A stretch of 64,000 nt of DNA from Lacrimispora defluvii (lineage in GTDB: Bacteria > Bacillota > Clostridia > Lachnospirales > Lachnospiraceae), in the NCBI GenBank assembly GCA_013036995.1, contig JAAOXG010000018.1, forward strand, positions 1-64,000, read 5' to 3'. Positions 28,722 through 37,544 of this stretch are shown in pieces. Below the pieces are notes generated by a model that saw only the letters and a program-made list of their open reading frames with translations, did not search any database and had not been told where the DNA came from. The stretch's first letter is position 1. Each line of letters begins with the position of its first letter. Both the position numbers and the translations under genes were made by a program.

Positions 28722-29435
28722 ATGAGTTCCATACAGCAGATATTGGTGGTAGATGACGACGCAGATATCCGGGAAGTGATTCGTATACAGCTGGAGAACA
28801 AAGGCTATCTCGTTTTAGAAGCCGCTAACGGAAACGACGCGGTAAATACAGTTCGAAAAAATCCTGATATCGACCTGATTATACTGGATATCATGATGCC
28901 AGGTATGTCCGGGATTGAGGCATGTGCACAAATCAGAACCTTTCATTCAGCACCGGTATTATTTTTAACTGCAAAATCAAAAGAAACAGACAAAAACGAT
29001 GCTTACGAAAACGGCGGCGATGATTATCTGGTGAAACCATTTTCCCAGGCAGAACTTTTTATGAAAATTCAGTCTCTCTTAAGAAGATACGTTGTCTACA
29101 AAGGGAAATCGGAATCTTCCGTAAATCTTTCGGAAGTCCATGTTCAGGACATTGTTATTGATACGGTAAACCACTGGGTATACCGGGAAAATCAGAAAAT
29201 AGAGCTGACCGATACGGAATATCTGGTTTTGATGTATCTGGTCAAAAACAAAGGAACTGCAAAAGATGCTCAGGCCATCTATGAAGGGGTATGGAATGAA
29301 AAGTTTCTTCCCTCCTCCACCAATACCATTATGGTTCATATTTTAAAGCTGAGAAAGAAACTGGAGCTGGATTTTAATAATCCATTAATTATCCGCACCG
29401 TCTGGGGAAAGGGATATCAGATTGATGAAGGGTAA
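28722..29435 (+). CDS. OmpR-family response regulator
   Basis: Receiver domain at 1-120 with acidic residues DDD (11-13), phosphoacceptor Asp56 (LIILDIMMPG), Thr in FLTAKS and Lys in YLVKPF. A winged-helix DNA-binding domain lies at ~140-237 (LTDTEYLVLMYLVKN, TIMVHILKLRKKL, IIRTVWGKGYQID). It is VanR-like in layout. It is the first gene of a seven-gene operon and overlaps its kinase. It most likely controls the operon itself in response to envelope stress or cationic peptides (inference from the dlt-like genes downstream). Confidence 0.94.
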   Translation: MSSIQQILVVDDDADIREVIRIQLENKGYLVLEAANGNDAVNTVRKNPDIDLIILDIMMPGMSGIEACAQIRTFHSAPVLFLTAKSKETDKNDAYENGGDDYLVKPFSQAELFMKIQSLLRRYVVYKGKSESSVNLSEVHVQDIVIDTVNHWVYRENQKIELTDTEYLVLMYLVKNKGTAKDAQAIYEGVWNEKFLPSSTNTIMVHILKLRKKLELDFNNPLIIRTVWGKGYQIDEG

Positions 29436-30762
29436 AACATTATCCTCACTGCGCTATAAGCAGATACTTGTACTCCTGCTTGGAGCATTTTTAAGCTTCA
29501 CCGTGTATCTGATTGTGGATAGCCTGGGAGATTACATGGTTTCAAAGAAGCATATGGATGTAGACTCGGTCCAGAATCGGTTAAACAACTATCAGAATTC
29601 CTTTGAAAATTACGTAAGAAAAAATAAAATATCGGTAAAAAATGTAAGAGCTATCTCCAGATGGGTCAAGAATCATAAATATGTATATCTGACCATATAT
29701 AACGGAGATGAAATTCTATATGAATCCGGTTACTGGAATGATTCTTATTCCTCTTATGAAACTGCAACAACCATTGTGGAAAGCTGCAACCAGCAGGAAC
29801 GTGATATTGTCTTTTCAGACGGCACCTACTCCGTTTCCATCATCGATTCTTCCCAGATTAAATGGTTGGATGTAGTGCTTTACTGTTCCTGGATTATGTT
29901 CTTTATTGTATTTTTTATTATTATTATCCTTTATAACAGACGGATCATTGACCGGATTGTTCTTTTGTCAAAAGAAGTATCTTTAATTGAACAGGGTAAT
30001 TTGGAACAGCCGATTTTTCATAAAGGAAATGATGAAATTTCACTTCTGGCTAAAAACGCAGACAATATGCGTAATTCCATTATCACAAGATACAAAAGTG
30101 AAAAGGATGCCTGGGAAGCAAACAGCGAGCTGATTACCTCCATGTCCCATGATATCCGCACACCCTTAACTTCTTTAATCGGATATCTTGAGATTTTAGA
30201 TTCCAAAGACTACCATTCAGAAGAGCAGCTGGAAAAATACATTAAAAATTGTAAGGAAAAATCAATTCAGCTGAAAGATTTATCTGATAAACTGTTTCAG
30301 TACTTTCTGGTATTTGGTAAGGATACCATCCTTATGAATATGGAAATCTTTGATGCAAGAATTCTGCTTCAACAGCTGTTAAGCGAGCATGTATTTAATC
30401 TGAACAGCCTTGGTTTTGAAGTACAGACTGAATTTATGAATGAACCCTGCAGCATTTTAATTGATATTCAGTATTTAAAACGTCTCTTTGATAACCTGTT
30501 TTCCAATGTGAGAAAATATGCTGGTCACGGCACTCCTGTTGTGGTAAAAGGTGCCAGAGACGGTGACGATTTAATTATCAGCATTACCAATGAAATCCGG
30601 ACTGACCTGGTCTTTCAGGAAAGCACTAATATCGGATTGAAAACATGCAGAAAAATTGCCGAGCAGATGGATGGGAGTTTTGAAATCCTCACTACGGATT
30701 CACTTTTTACAGCCTGCGCCACTTTTCCCATAAAACCGGCAGGAAAGGAAACACAATCATGA
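29425..30762 (+). CDS. Sensor histidine kinase with atypical ATPase region
   Basis: An extracellular sensor loop (~35-150) lies between two membrane segments (about 13-33 and 152-175), followed by HAMP and a HisKA domain with His242 in SMSHDIRTPL. The ATPase region has an N-box-like FDNLFSNVRKYA and ends NIGLKTCRKIAEQMDG. The DxGxG (G1) box expected after the N-box is replaced by ISITNEI, seen in a subgroup of gut Firmicute kinases. I use the ATG at 29425; a TTG at 29422 is possible. It overlaps the regulator gene by 11 nt and the next gene by 4 nt. Confidence 0.9.
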   Translation: MKGKTLSSLRYKQILVLLLGAFLSFTVYLIVDSLGDYMVSKKHMDVDSVQNRLNNYQNSFENYVRKNKISVKNVRAISRWVKNHKYVYLTIYNGDEILYESGYWNDSYSSYETATTIVESCNQQERDIVFSDGTYSVSIIDSSQIKWLDVVLYCSWIMFFIVFFIIIILYNRRIIDRIVLLSKEVSLIEQGNLEQPIFHKGNDEISLLAKNADNMRNSIITRYKSEKDAWEANSELITSMSHDIRTPLTSLIGYLEILDSKDYHSEEQLEKYIKNCKEKSIQLKDLSDKLFQYFLVFGKDTILMNMEIFDARILLQQLLSEHVFNLNSLGFEVQTEFMNEPCSILIDIQYLKRLFDNLFSNVRKYAGHGTPVVVKGARDGDDLIISITNEIRTDLVFQESTNIGLKTCRKIAEQMDGSFEILTTDSLFTACATFPIKPAGKETQS

Positions 30763-32264
30763 ATAATATTTTAGAATATCTGGAACATTCTGCAAAAGAA
30801 TTTCCTCAAAAAAAGGCAGTTATTGATCTTGAAACAAGCTGTACCTACGAAGAACTATACGACCGTGCAAGACGAATCGGCAGTTTTTTAACCCGGCATA
30901 CTGCTTCAGGCAGACCTATTGTAGTCTTTATGGATAAGTGTGTGGAAGCGGTGACTTCATTTATGGGAATCGTTTATGCCGGCTGTTTTTATACTTTCAT
31001 AAGTCCCGACCAGCCAGTTGCACGTATCGGCCAGATTCTTGATGTACTAAAAACAGACTGCATTATCACTCTTTCAGAGACAGACGAAAAACTGAAACAG
31101 ATTTCATTTAAAGGCACCATTTTAAACTACCACAACCTTATTTCAGCCCCCGCTGATCCGGAAGGATTAAATGCTGTCAGGGAGAAATCACTGGATACTC
31201 AGCCATTGTATTGTAATTTTACTTCCGGATCTACCGGAGTTCCTAAGGGAGTTTTAGTAAGCCACCGGTCTGTGATTGATTTTATGGAATATTTCCCTGA
31301 TCTGTTTGGGATTACAACGGATGATATACTTGGCAATCAGGCGCCACTGGACTTTGATGTATCGGTAAAAGACCTCTACTCTGCCTTTAAAACCGGCGCT
31401 TCCATTGTTCTGATACCAAAAAAATATTTTTCTATTCCCACCATGCTTTTAGATTGCCTGTGTGAGTATCAGATTACTACACTGATCTGGGCTGTCTCAG
31501 CTCTTTGTATGGTGACTCAGTTAAAAGGCTTCACATATAAAGTGCCAGAACATGTAAATAAGGTTTTATTCAGCGGTGAGGCCATGCCGGCAAGCCACCT
31601 GGCTATCTGGCAAAAGAACCTTCCAAACGCCAGATTCGTAAATCTTTACGGACCTACTGAAATTACCTGTAACTGTACGTATTATCCTGTTTTAAGAGTA
31701 TTTGAACCGGAAGAGAAAATACCCATTGGAACGTCATTTCCCAATGAACATGTATTTCTCCTGGGATCGAATGATGAACTTATTTCATCCCAAGGGGAAA
31801 TTGGTGAAATCTGCGTGGCAGGAACCGCTCTTGCCCTGGGTTATTTTAACAATCCGGAGCAGACAAAAAAAGCATTCGTTCAGAATCCTTTGAATGATCT
31901 CTATCCTGAGACCATTTACCGGACTGGAGATCTTGCTTTTTACAATAGTCACGGTGAACTTTGTTTCTCCGGACGTAAGGATTTTCAGATTAAGCACATG
32001 GGACACCGGATTGAACTGGAGGAAATTGAACTGATTTTAAACAGTTATCCGGAAATCAACCGCGCCTGCTGTGCATTTGACAGTGAAAAAAACCGCCTTG
32101 CTGCATTTTACTGCGGGGATTTAGATAAAAAGGAATTGCTAAAACGCATGCGGGAAACACTCCCTTCCTATATGATTCCCAGCCTGTGCATTCCCGTACT
32201 TCACATCCCCGTTACTGCAAACGGTAAGATGGACAGAAAAAAATTATTGGAGATGTGTTTATGA
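30759..32264 (+). CDS. DltA-like amino-acid adenylation enzyme
   Basis: A 501-aa AMP-forming enzyme that should activate an amino acid and load it on the carrier protein encoded two genes downstream. Visible are A3 TSGSTGVPKG (155-164), the DltA-like NQAPLDFDVSVKDLY (193-207), A5 NLYGPTE (295-301), A7 YRTGD, A8 GRKDFQIKHMGHRIELEEIE and A10 NGKMDRKK. It aligns by eye with D-alanine:carrier ligase. However, the Cys that selects D-Ala in B. cereus DltA (in LFCGE) is Ser272 here (LFSGE). The order of genes and the adjoining decarboxylase argue against plain D-Ala. ATGA overlaps on both sides show tight coupling. Confidence 0.9.
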   Translation: MNNILEYLEHSAKEFPQKKAVIDLETSCTYEELYDRARRIGSFLTRHTASGRPIVVFMDKCVEAVTSFMGIVYAGCFYTFISPDQPVARIGQILDVLKTDCIITLSETDEKLKQISFKGTILNYHNLISAPADPEGLNAVREKSLDTQPLYCNFTSGSTGVPKGVLVSHRSVIDFMEYFPDLFGITTDDILGNQAPLDFDVSVKDLYSAFKTGASIVLIPKKYFSIPTMLLDCLCEYQITTLIWAVSALCMVTQLKGFTYKVPEHVNKVLFSGEAMPASHLAIWQKNLPNARFVNLYGPTEITCNCTYYPVLRVFEPEEKIPIGTSFPNEHVFLLGSNDELISSQGEIGEICVAGTALALGYFNNPEQTKKAFVQNPLNDLYPETIYRTGDLAFYNSHGELCFSGRKDFQIKHMGHRIELEEIELILNSYPEINRACCAFDSEKNRLAAFYCGDLDKKELLKRMRETLPSYMIPSLCIPVLHIPVTANGKMDRKKLLEMCL

Positions 32265-33451
32265 AATCAGAAGTAAACGAATCAAAACTCAAGACTGCAC
32301 TTGAAAAGTATAAAACACCATTTTATCTTTTTGACACAGACATTCTTGCAGACAGAATAGCAAACATCCGATCAGCACTCCCGCCGAAAACCCAGATTTG
32401 CTTTGCCATGAAGGCGAATCCGTTTTTAGTAAAGGATATGGAGATGCATGTGGATTACTTTGAAGTCTGCTCTCCCGGTGAATTTCATATCTGTGAACGG
32501 GCCGGGATTGATGAAAAACGGATTGTTATGTCAGGCGTTTATAAAAAACAGGAGGATATGGAATATGCCATATCCAGATATAAAGATATTATATTTACCG
32601 TGGAGTCCATGGAGCACTGGAAGATTCTTACCTCCTGCGCGCTGAAAGAAAAACGAAACATCCGGGTACTTTTACGCCTCACCAGCGGAAATCAGTTTGG
32701 AATGGATGAGTCATCCATCCGCCGGATTATCATGGAAAATCCCTGTGAGTATGTGGAGATCTTAGGTCTTCAGTATTTTTCAGGCACCCAGAAAAAATCA
32801 GGTGCAAAGCTTGAAAGTGAATTAATGATGCTGGACCAGCTTTGTGCAGATTTACAGAATCAGTATCAGTTTACAGTACAAAAACTGGAATACGGTCCCG
32901 GCCTTCCGGTGTGCTACTTTGAAGGGGAAAAAGATGAGGAAGAAGCCATGCTTCTTGCACTGTCTAAAGCCATTGAGCATCTCTCCTTTCAAGGTCAGGT
33001 CACACTGGAAATGGGGCGTTTCATCGCGGCATCCTGCGGAGTTTATGCAACCAGCGTAGTAGACTTAAAAACCAACAATGATCAGTCTTACTGCATCGTT
33101 GACGGAGGCATTCATCAACTGAACTATTATGGACAGATGCTGGCTATGAAAAAACCTTTTATCACACATTACGGCAGCCAGGATGGGGAAGTCAGGGAAT
33201 GGACCGTCTGTGGTTCGCTCTGCACTTCCAGTGATGTTCTGGTAAGGCAGTACCCGTTTAAAGACTTAAAACAGGGTGACCACCTTGTATTTGGAAAAAC
33301 AGGTGCTTACTCCGCTACAGAAGGAATGTCCATGTTCTTAAGCCGGGATCTTCCTTTGGTACTTCTTTATTCAGAACATGAGCAGTACCGGGTTGCAAGA
33401 GCTTCACTTGCAACCGACCAGTTTAATTTTTTTCATTCAGAAAGGGGATAA
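32261..33451 (+). CDS. Fold-type III PLP-dependent decarboxylase (LysA/BtrK-like)
   Basis: A 396-aa enzyme of the Orn/Lys/DAP decarboxylase family. Lys51 (CFAMKANP) should bind PLP, LQYFSGTQ (170-177) replaces the usual LHCHIGSQ, EMGRFIAASCG (250-260) corresponds to EPGR, and CGSLCTSSD (317-325) carries the catalytic Cys and Asp that define decarboxylases rather than racemases. Tyr350 lies in the GAY motif. It starts at ATG 32261, overlapping the adenylation gene, and ends 4 nt before the carrier gene. This position suggests decarboxylation of an aminoacyl group on the carrier, as BtrK does for glutamyl-BtrI, or supply of the free substrate. DAP decarboxylation for lysine is a less likely alternative. 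Confidence 0.85.
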   Translation: MKSEVNESKLKTALEKYKTPFYLFDTDILADRIANIRSALPPKTQICFAMKANPFLVKDMEMHVDYFEVCSPGEFHICERAGIDEKRIVMSGVYKKQEDMEYAISRYKDIIFTVESMEHWKILTSCALKEKRNIRVLLRLTSGNQFGMDESSIRRIIMENPCEYVEILGLQYFSGTQKKSGAKLESELMMLDQLCADLQNQYQFTVQKLEYGPGLPVCYFEGEKDEEEAMLLALSKAIEHLSFQGQVTLEMGRFIAASCGVYATSVVDLKTNNDQSYCIVDGGIHQLNYYGQMLAMKKPFITHYGSQDGEVREWTVCGSLCTSSDVLVRQYPFKDLKQGDHLVFGKTGAYSATEGMSMFLSRDLPLVLLYSEHEQYRVARASLATDQFNFFHSERG

Positions 33452-33455
33452 ACAT

Positions 33456-33683
33456 ATGAACAGATTATTAGAGATTTTAAACGAGATTAACCCGGGGATT
33501 GATTATGAGACAGAGACAAGACTGATCGACGACGCTCTTTTGGATTCCTTTTCCATTCTCTCACTGATTCCTGAGCTTGAGGATGCATTTGACATTTCCA
33601 TTACTCCGGCTGATATGATACCTGTTAATTTTAATTCTGCAAATGCGATTTGGAGCATGATTAACCGGCTGAAAGAGGATTAA
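33456..33683 (+). CDS. DltC-like acyl/aminoacyl carrier protein
   Basis: A 75-residue four-helix carrier. Ser31 in ALLDSFSIL is the phosphopantetheine site; LDSF is the DltC-type sequence, unlike the DSL of fatty-acid ACPs. I start at 33456 (MNRLLEILNE) after AAAGGGG; the longer in-frame reading from 33378 lies inside the decarboxylase gene. It should receive the aminoacyl group from the adenylation enzyme and pass it to the MBOAT protein. Confidence 0.92.
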   Translation: MNRLLEILNEINPGIDYETETRLIDDALLDSFSILSLIPELEDAFDISITPADMIPVNFNSANAIWSMINRLKED

Positions 33684-33686
33684 TCT

Positions 33687-35270
33687 ATGACCTATACTTC
33701 TATCCTTTACCTGTTCATCTTTCTTCCCGGTGTCATGCTTCTTTACCAGCTGGCACCGGGACGCCACCGGTATAAAGTTCTGCTGGCGGCCAGCTGGCTG
33801 TTTTTTCTTTCCCTCAGTGGAAAATTAATTATTTACCTCCTGATCTCCACTGTTTCCGTTCATCATATCGGTCTGTGGCTTTCTTCCTGTAAAAAGGATC
33901 TGGATTTAACAGGAGTTTCTGCGGAAGAGAAGAAATCTCTGAAAGCAGCCTGTGCCGTCAAACGGCGGAGAATCTTGTGGCTGGGTTTGGGAATTCAGCT
34001 TGGCATGCTGGTAGTTCTGAAATATTCCGGATTTTTCAGTGATAATATCAATCATCTGTTAAAGGCAGTCTCTTATCCGAACCTGCTGCCTGCCATGAAA
34101 TTTGCTCTACCCATAGGAATATCCTTCTATACTTTACAGGCTGTTTCCTATCTGGCAGACGTATATTATGAAAAAATTCCGGCTGACGACCATCTGGGCA
34201 GACTGGCTCTTTATCTGACCTTCTTTCCCATATTAATGGAAGGTCCTATATGCCGCTATTCCCAGACAGCCAATGCGCTGACTGAGGGAAAACCTCTGGA
34301 ATACAAAAATGTAACCTACGGCTTTCAGAGAATTCTATGGGGACTGTTTAAAAAACTGATCATTGCAGACCGGTTGAATCTGCTTGTGGAGACAGTCTTT
34401 GGATCTTATAAACAATACGGGGGCATTGTGGTAATACTCGGTGCCATCCTCTATACATTTCAGCTTTACGCAGATTTCTCCGGCTGCATTGACATGACCA
34501 TCGGAACCGGGGAAATTTTTGGAATTACAATTCCGGAGAATTTCAGGCAGCCATTTTTTTCCAAAAGTCCTTCTGAATTCTGGAGGCGCTGGCATATTAC
34601 ACTAGGTACCTGGCTGAAAGACTATGTCTTTTATCCCATATCCTTAACCGCTCCGGTAAAGAAATTCGGAAAAAACTCCAGAGCAAAATTAGGAAAACAT
34701 GTGGGGCAGGTAGTTGCTTCCGCTCCCGCACTTTTTGGTGTATGGATCTGTAATGGTTTCTGGCATGGCACAGGCTGGCATTATCTTTTTTTCGGTATCT
34801 ATTACTTTGTCCTGATCCTACTGGAGAACCTGACGGAACCTTATGTAATAAAAGCAGCTGAACATTTAAAGATCAACCGGAACAATATATTATACCGCAT
34901 CTTCCAGTCTGTGAAGCTTTTAATCATCGTCTTCATCGGTGAGCTGTTTTTCCGGGCGGAAACCATGACAGCCGGTTTATCCATGTTCCAGTCTATATTT
35001 ACAGGCTTTGACACAAAGGTGCTGACCGACAGCTCTCTGTTGCAGCTGGGGCTTTCTTTGCCTGATTATGCAGCCGTATTTTTAGGCTTTCTGACAGTAC
35101 TGACAGTTGGTATCATACACGAACGTGGAATTTCCATAAGAGATAAAATATCCGGATATAAGATTCCGGTACGATGGACTCTGTATTATGGTGCGATTCT
35201 ACTTGTAATCGTCCTCGGTGCATACGGTGACGGATATTTACCGGCAAAACTGATCTATGCCGGATTTTAA
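33687..35270 (+). CDS. MBOAT-family membrane acyltransferase (DltB-like)
   Basis: A 527-aa polytopic membrane protein with about ten or more hydrophobic segments. The MBOAT hallmarks are SEFWRRWHITLGTWLKDYVF and the catalytic His360 in NGFWHGTGWHYLFFG. Such enzymes (DltB, AlgI, PatA) move an acyl group from a carrier to a polymer across the membrane. It sits 3 nt after the carrier gene, with GAGG as ribosome binding site. AlgI-type O-acetylation is the main alternative, but a dedicated amino-acid ligase and carrier point to a DltB-like role. Confidence 0.93.
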   Translation: MTYTSILYLFIFLPGVMLLYQLAPGRHRYKVLLAASWLFFLSLSGKLIIYLLISTVSVHHIGLWLSSCKKDLDLTGVSAEEKKSLKAACAVKRRRILWLGLGIQLGMLVVLKYSGFFSDNINHLLKAVSYPNLLPAMKFALPIGISFYTLQAVSYLADVYYEKIPADDHLGRLALYLTFFPILMEGPICRYSQTANALTEGKPLEYKNVTYGFQRILWGLFKKLIIADRLNLLVETVFGSYKQYGGIVVILGAILYTFQLYADFSGCIDMTIGTGEIFGITIPENFRQPFFSKSPSEFWRRWHITLGTWLKDYVFYPISLTAPVKKFGKNSRAKLGKHVGQVVASAPALFGVWICNGFWHGTGWHYLFFGIYYFVLILLENLTEPYVIKAAEHLKINRNNILYRIFQSVKLLIIVFIGELFFRAETMTAGLSMFQSIFTGFDTKVLTDSSLLQLGLSLPDYAAVFLGFLTVLTVGIIHERGISIRDKISGYKIPVRWTLYYGAILLVIVLGAYGDGYLPAKLIYAGF

Positions 35271-35281
35271 GAGGTGACGGA

Positions 35282-36253
35282 ATGCATGCAGGAAACAAAA
35301 TCAGAACATTAACCTTTATTACTGGGCTTACCCTGCTTTTATATATCATGTCCTTTCTGTTCCTGCCGGCAAATACGGGAGCAGAAGGACTTTACAAAAA
35401 AGCCGGAGGCATCTATAAAGAGCCGAAAAATACCATCGGATATTTATCCATCGGAGACAGTGAAAGTACCACCAGCATCTCTCCCATGGAGATCTGGAAT
35501 AGCTACGGATATACTGGCTTTAACTGCGGTGTACCCGCACAAAGACTTCAGGATACCTATTATCTTCTGGAAAAGGTGTTAGATAAACAGTCTCCAAAGG
35601 TTGTGCTGTTAGAAACCAATGCCTGTTTTCGGGATTTTAAATACATCAATGCTCTGGAAACAATCATTGATGATAAAACAAAAAAGATATTTCCTATTTA
35701 CCAGTATCATAATAACTGGAGATATTTCCATTTCTATATGTTGAAAAATTTAAGCGCTGATGTTGCAGAAAAACCATCTCCTGCATATAAGGGCTATCAA
35801 TATAATATTAACAGCAAACCTTATATGGGAGGTTCTTACACAGAAGTGACGGATGAGGTTGAGGTAATACAGGATCAGCCCTATCTGTATCTGACTAAAA
35901 TCAGCGAGTTATGTAAGGAAAAAGGAATCCGGCTGGTCTTATACAGCTCTCCTTCTCCAAAATGCTGGACTTATGCAAAACATAATGCAGTAAAACAGTT
36001 TGCTGATAAAAATGACCTTGATTACATCGATCTTAACCTGTCTTTAGACCAGTTATCCATTGACTGGAACACGGATACCAGAGACGGCGGAGATCATATC
36101 AACTATTACGGAGCTAAAAAAGTTTCTGCATATATGGGCAGTTACTTATCCGGTTTAAACCTCCTGACCGATCACCGCCAGGATCCCCGGTTTGTGTCCT
36201 GGAATAATGAGTTTAAAACCTATGAGGCACAGACCATGAAAAGTTCTAAGTAA
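35282..36253 (+). CDS. Membrane-anchored SGNH-fold protein (DltD-like position)
   Basis: A 323-aa protein with one N-terminal membrane segment (about 9-28) and an extracytoplasmic domain. Ser60 lies in IGDSESTTS, and Asp271-His272 in GGDHINYYG complete a Ser-His-Asp type site. DltD has the same layout (GSSE...D..H) and the same operon position, and acts in the final transfer of the ester to teichoic acid. Sequence similarity to DltD itself is weak, so a related AlgX/AlgJ-like or esterase role is possible. It is the last gene, closed by a terminator. Confidence 0.82.
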   Translation: MHAGNKIRTLTFITGLTLLLYIMSFLFLPANTGAEGLYKKAGGIYKEPKNTIGYLSIGDSESTTSISPMEIWNSYGYTGFNCGVPAQRLQDTYYLLEKVLDKQSPKVVLLETNACFRDFKYINALETIIDDKTKKIFPIYQYHNNWRYFHFYMLKNLSADVAEKPSPAYKGYQYNINSKPYMGGSYTEVTDEVEVIQDQPYLYLTKISELCKEKGIRLVLYSSPSPKCWTYAKHNAVKQFADKNDLDYIDLNLSLDQLSIDWNTDTRDGGDHINYYGAKKVSAYMGSYLSGLNLLTDHRQDPRFVSWNNEFKTYEAQTMKSSK

Positions 36254-36256
36254 AAG

Positions 36257-36293
36257 CCGGTCCTGCACGCAAAAATGCTGCAGGACCTTTTTT
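36257..36293 (+). terminator. Terminator of the dlt-like operon
   Basis: GGTCCTGCA and TGCAGGACC form a 9-bp stem with an 11-nt loop followed by T6. It marks the end of the seven-gene unit. Confidence 0.9.
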
Positions 36294-36297
36294 ATTT

Positions 36298-37515
36298 TTA
36301 TTCCTGTCTGTAGTAAGTAAGAAAATCGTTAAGCCTGCTGCATGCAAATTTTAGCTGTTCCATCTCCGGCAGATAAACCACCCTGAAATGATCTGGCTTC
36401 TCCCAGTGGAAGCCGCCGCCGTGGGTAAGAAGAATCTTTTTATCTCTTAAGAAATCCAGAACAAACCTTTCATCATCATAAATTCCAAACCGTTTTATAT
36501 CAATCTTAGGAAATACATAAAAAGCCGCTTTTGGTTTCGTTGCTGAAATTCCAGGAATCTGGTTTAATGCCTCATATATGTATTCTCTCTGCTCGTAAAT
36601 ACGGCCGCCGGGAACCAGAAGTTTCTTTGTCTCCTCTTCCATCTCAAGAGCTGTCTCTATGACAGACTGGGCGGGAACATTGGAGCACAGTCTCATGGAA
36701 GACAGTAGATTGATTCCCTCCACATATCCCCTTGCAGAGGATTTGTCCCCGCAAAGACTCATCCAGCCGCAGCGGTATCCTGCAATTAAATGGGACTTGG
36801 ACAGACCGTTAAACGTAATCGTAAGGAGATCCGGTGCAAGAGATGCAATGGATGTATGAACCAGGCCGTCAAGAACCAGTCTGTCATAGATCTCATCAGC
36901 GAAAATTATGAGACCATTTTCCCGGCAGAGCTTAACGATTTCCTCCAGCAGTTCTTTGGAATAAAGAGTTCCCGTCGGATTATTGGGATTAATCACAACG
37001 ATTCCCTTTGTGCGCTCTGTGATCTTGCTTTTAATATCATTGATATCCGGATACCAGTCTGCGGCTTCATCGCAGATGTAATGAACCGCTGTACCTCCTG
37101 CCAGTGTTACGGATGCGGTCCACAGGGGGTAATCCGGTGAAGGTACCAGGATTTCATCACCAGAGTCCAAAAGGCCCTGCATGGAAAGTGTAATTAATTC
37201 ACTGACCCCATTTCCTGTATAAACATCATCTGTTCCCACTTCCTCAATTCCTTTTTTCCGGCAATACTTTACAATTGCTTCTCTGGCAGAGAGTAACCCT
37301 CTTGAATCGGAGTATCCCTCTGTATGGACCAGATTACTGTTCATTTTCATCAGAAGCTCTTCTGGTGCCCGAAAACCAAATGGAGCAGGATTTCCTATAT
37401 TCAGCTTTAAGATCTCGACTCCCTGGGCGATCATTCGGTTTGCTTCGTCCATAACCGGTCCCCTGATGTCGTAACACACATAATCCAGTTTTTTTGACTT
37501 TTCAAATTTTCTCAT
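36298..37515 (-). CDS. PLP-dependent aminotransferase, class I (AlaC/AlaT-like)
   Basis: A 405-aa fold-type I aminotransferase. It shows LNIGNPAPFGF, GNGVSELITLSMQGLL, INPNNPTGTLYS, FADEIYDRL, the PLP lysine in GLSKSHLIAGYRCGW and the C-terminal FRVVYLP with the carboxylate-binding Arg. These features fit alanine/valine-pyruvate aminotransferases (AlaC, AlaA). I start at 37515 (MRKFEKSKK) after AGAGGG; the in-frame ATG at 37560 falls inside the leader terminator. A T-box leader precedes it, so it is an amino-acid-regulated biosynthetic gene; the cognate amino acid is probably alanine but this is not certain. Confidence 0.9.
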   Translation of the reverse strand: MRKFEKSKKLDYVCYDIRGPVMDEANRMIAQGVEILKLNIGNPAPFGFRAPEELLMKMNSNLVHTEGYSDSRGLLSAREAIVKYCRKKGIEEVGTDDVYTGNGVSELITLSMQGLLDSGDEILVPSPDYPLWTASVTLAGGTAVHYICDEAADWYPDINDIKSKITERTKGIVVINPNNPTGTLYSKELLEEIVKLCRENGLIIFADEIYDRLVLDGLVHTSIASLAPDLLTITFNGLSKSHLIAGYRCGWMSLCGDKSSARGYVEGINLLSSMRLCSNVPAQSVIETALEMEEETKKLLVPGGRIYEQREYIYEALNQIPGISATKPKAAFYVFPKIDIKRFGIYDDERFVLDFLRDKKILLTHGGGFHWEKPDHFRVVYLPEMEQLKFACSRLNDFLTYYRQE

Positions 37516-37544
37516 AATAATTTCCCTCTTTTCTGATTTTTGCA

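Noticed and set aside
33378-33455. N-terminal extension of the carrier protein
   Set aside because: These codons overlap the decarboxylase end and are not carrier-like; the AAAGGGG site serves the ATG at 33456.
28722-36253. Canonical D-alanylation (dltXABCD) operon
   Set aside because: Gene order, presence of a PLP decarboxylase, lack of room for DltX before the ligase and the Ser in place of the selecting Cys all differ from dlt.
28722-36253. Nonribosomal peptide or siderophore cluster
   Set aside because: There is a single free-standing A domain and a DltC-type carrier, no condensation or thioesterase domain, and the last two genes are membrane/extracytoplasmic transfer proteins.
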